This document shows positions 5,423 to 6,087 of a stretch of 6,087 nucleotides of DNA, in pieces. Under the pieces are notes generated by a model. That model did not search any database. It had not been told where the DNA came from and saw nothing but the letters and a program-made list of their open reading frames with translations. Position 1 is the first letter of the stretch; each line of letters starts with the position of its first letter. Source of the stretch: Candidatus Woesearchaeota archaeon (lineage in GTDB: Archaea > Nanobdellota > Nanobdellia > Woesearchaeales > GW2011-AR4); assembly GCA_016185865.1 (NCBI GenBank), contig JACPMU010000078.1, positions 1 to 6,087 of the forward strand, written 5' to 3'. Made by a program: the position numbers and the translations under genes.

Positions 5423-6087
5423 ATGGCAAAGCAAACAAGTCCTTCAAACATTGCAGTCATCGGAATGGAATGGGGCGACGAAGGCAAGGGCAAAATCATA
5501 GATTTTCTGGCTGAAAAAGCCGATGTTGTTGCAAGGTTTAACGGTGGCAACAATGCAGGCCATACAATTGAGGCTGAAGGCAAAAAAATAGTTCTTCATT
5601 TAGTCCCTTCTGGTGTAATGCATAAAAATAAATTGAATGTTGTCGGCAATGGATTAGTTGTTGACCCAAAGGTTCTGCTTCAGGAAATGAAATTCCTGGA
5701 AAAAAACAAGATAAAAGTGTCCACTGAAAATATTGTCATAAGCGAAAATGCGCATATTGTTTTGCCGCACCACATTGAAGAAGACAAAAAAGTTGGCGGC
5801 AAGATAGGAACAACAGCAAGGGGCATAGGCCCAGCCTATACTGACAAGGCAGCAAGAATAGGATTGAAGGCTTACGAGTTTATTGATGAAAATATTTTCA
5901 GGAAAAGGTTTGGAAATGAGGAGTTTTACAATGAATACAAGAATTATGCAGAAGCATTAAAGCCTTATGTAAATGACACAACAACTGTCATGAATTACGC
6001 GATTGACAGGAATAAAAAAATCATTTTTGAAGGCGAGCAGGGGACTTTGCTTGATATTGACCATGGCACTTACCCGTTTGTAACATC
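5423..6087 (+). CDS. purA: Adenylosuccinate synthetase, N-terminal half (runs off the right edge)
   Basis: Joins IMP and aspartate using GTP to give adenylosuccinate, the first step of the AMP branch; cytoplasmic and normally a homodimer. The open frame gives 221 complete codons before the edge, about half of a normal enzyme of roughly 430 residues. Visible motifs are the GTP-binding loop GMEWGDEGKGKIIDFLA (14-30), with catalytic Asp19; GGNNAGHT (41-48), with His47 at the place of E. coli His41; LVPSGV (60-65); the IMP-loop motif IGTTARGIGPAYTDK (128-142); and FEGEQGTLLDIDHGTYPF (202-219). These match the bacterial form closely and differ from the shorter euryarchaeal form, so a bacterial-type origin is likely. 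In the last motif Glu205 replaces the usual Ala of FEGAQG, next to the conserved Gln206. The ATG is chosen for the TATA box at leaderless distance and because GDEGKGK falls at the expected offset. It is transcribed away from purP. Confidence 0.95.
   Translation, partial: MAKQTSPSNIAVIGMEWGDEGKGKIIDFLAEKADVVARFNGGNNAGHTIEAEGKKIVLHLVPSGVMHKNKLNVVGNGLVVDPKVLLQEMKFLEKNKIKVSTENIVISENAHIVLPHHIEEDKKVGGKIGTTARGIGPAYTDKAARIGLKAYEFIDENIFRKRFGNEEFYNEYKNYAEALKPYVNDTTTVMNYAIDRNKKIIFEGEQGTLLDIDHGTYPFVT

Noticed and set aside
1..6087. tRNA, rRNA, CRISPR array, insertion sequence or phage genes
   Set aside because: No cloverleaf, repeat-spacer pattern, transposase-like protein or terminal inverted repeats were seen on either strand.

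Overview
The window is most likely chromosomal DNA of an uncultivated, AT-rich archaeon, probably of DPANN type (Woesearchaeota/Pacearchaeota-like). The archaeal signals are two PurP-family genes (an archaeal purine enzyme family), a secreted protein with an archaeal S-layer-type domain, and TATA boxes placed at leaderless distance from two start codons. The DPANN guess rests on gene style and compact layout; no marker gene is present to prove it.

Layout. Five genes lie on the minus strand and one on the plus strand. On the minus strand, reading from right to left: a shortened PurP of the canonical type (5290-4358); overlapping its stop by 4 bases, a 490-residue secreted Cys-rich protein (4361-2889); an 88-base gap with about 14% GC that holds repeats and a candidate promoter (2888-2801); a divergent full-length PurP paralog (2800-1673); guaA for GMP synthase (1671-133); and the first 43 codons of a predicted lipoprotein or membrane-anchored protein (131 to the left edge). 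On the plus strand, purA for adenylosuccinate synthetase begins at 5423 and runs off the right edge. A 132-base intergenic region (5291-5422) carries divergent promoters for purA and the canonical purP.

How the genes fit. PurP makes FAICAR from AICAR, formate and ATP; FAICAR is cyclised to IMP. PurA opens the IMP-to-AMP branch and GuaA closes the IMP-to-GMP branch, so the window gathers enzymes around the IMP branch point. The IMP cyclohydrolase (PurO or PurH), IMP dehydrogenase (GuaB) and PurB are not here. The PurP proteins are archaeal in type, whereas the single-chain GuaA and the PurA motifs look bacterial, so the pathway seems to be a mosaic.

The most unusual points are: the canonical-type PurP lacks about 27 residues from the middle of its ATP-grasp region although the frame is intact; the full-length paralog has changed positions that are expected to contact AICAR; an envelope gene of lower GC is wedged between the two purP genes and coupled to the first by an ATGA overlap; and both intergenic regions carry short spaced repeats that look like regulator sites.
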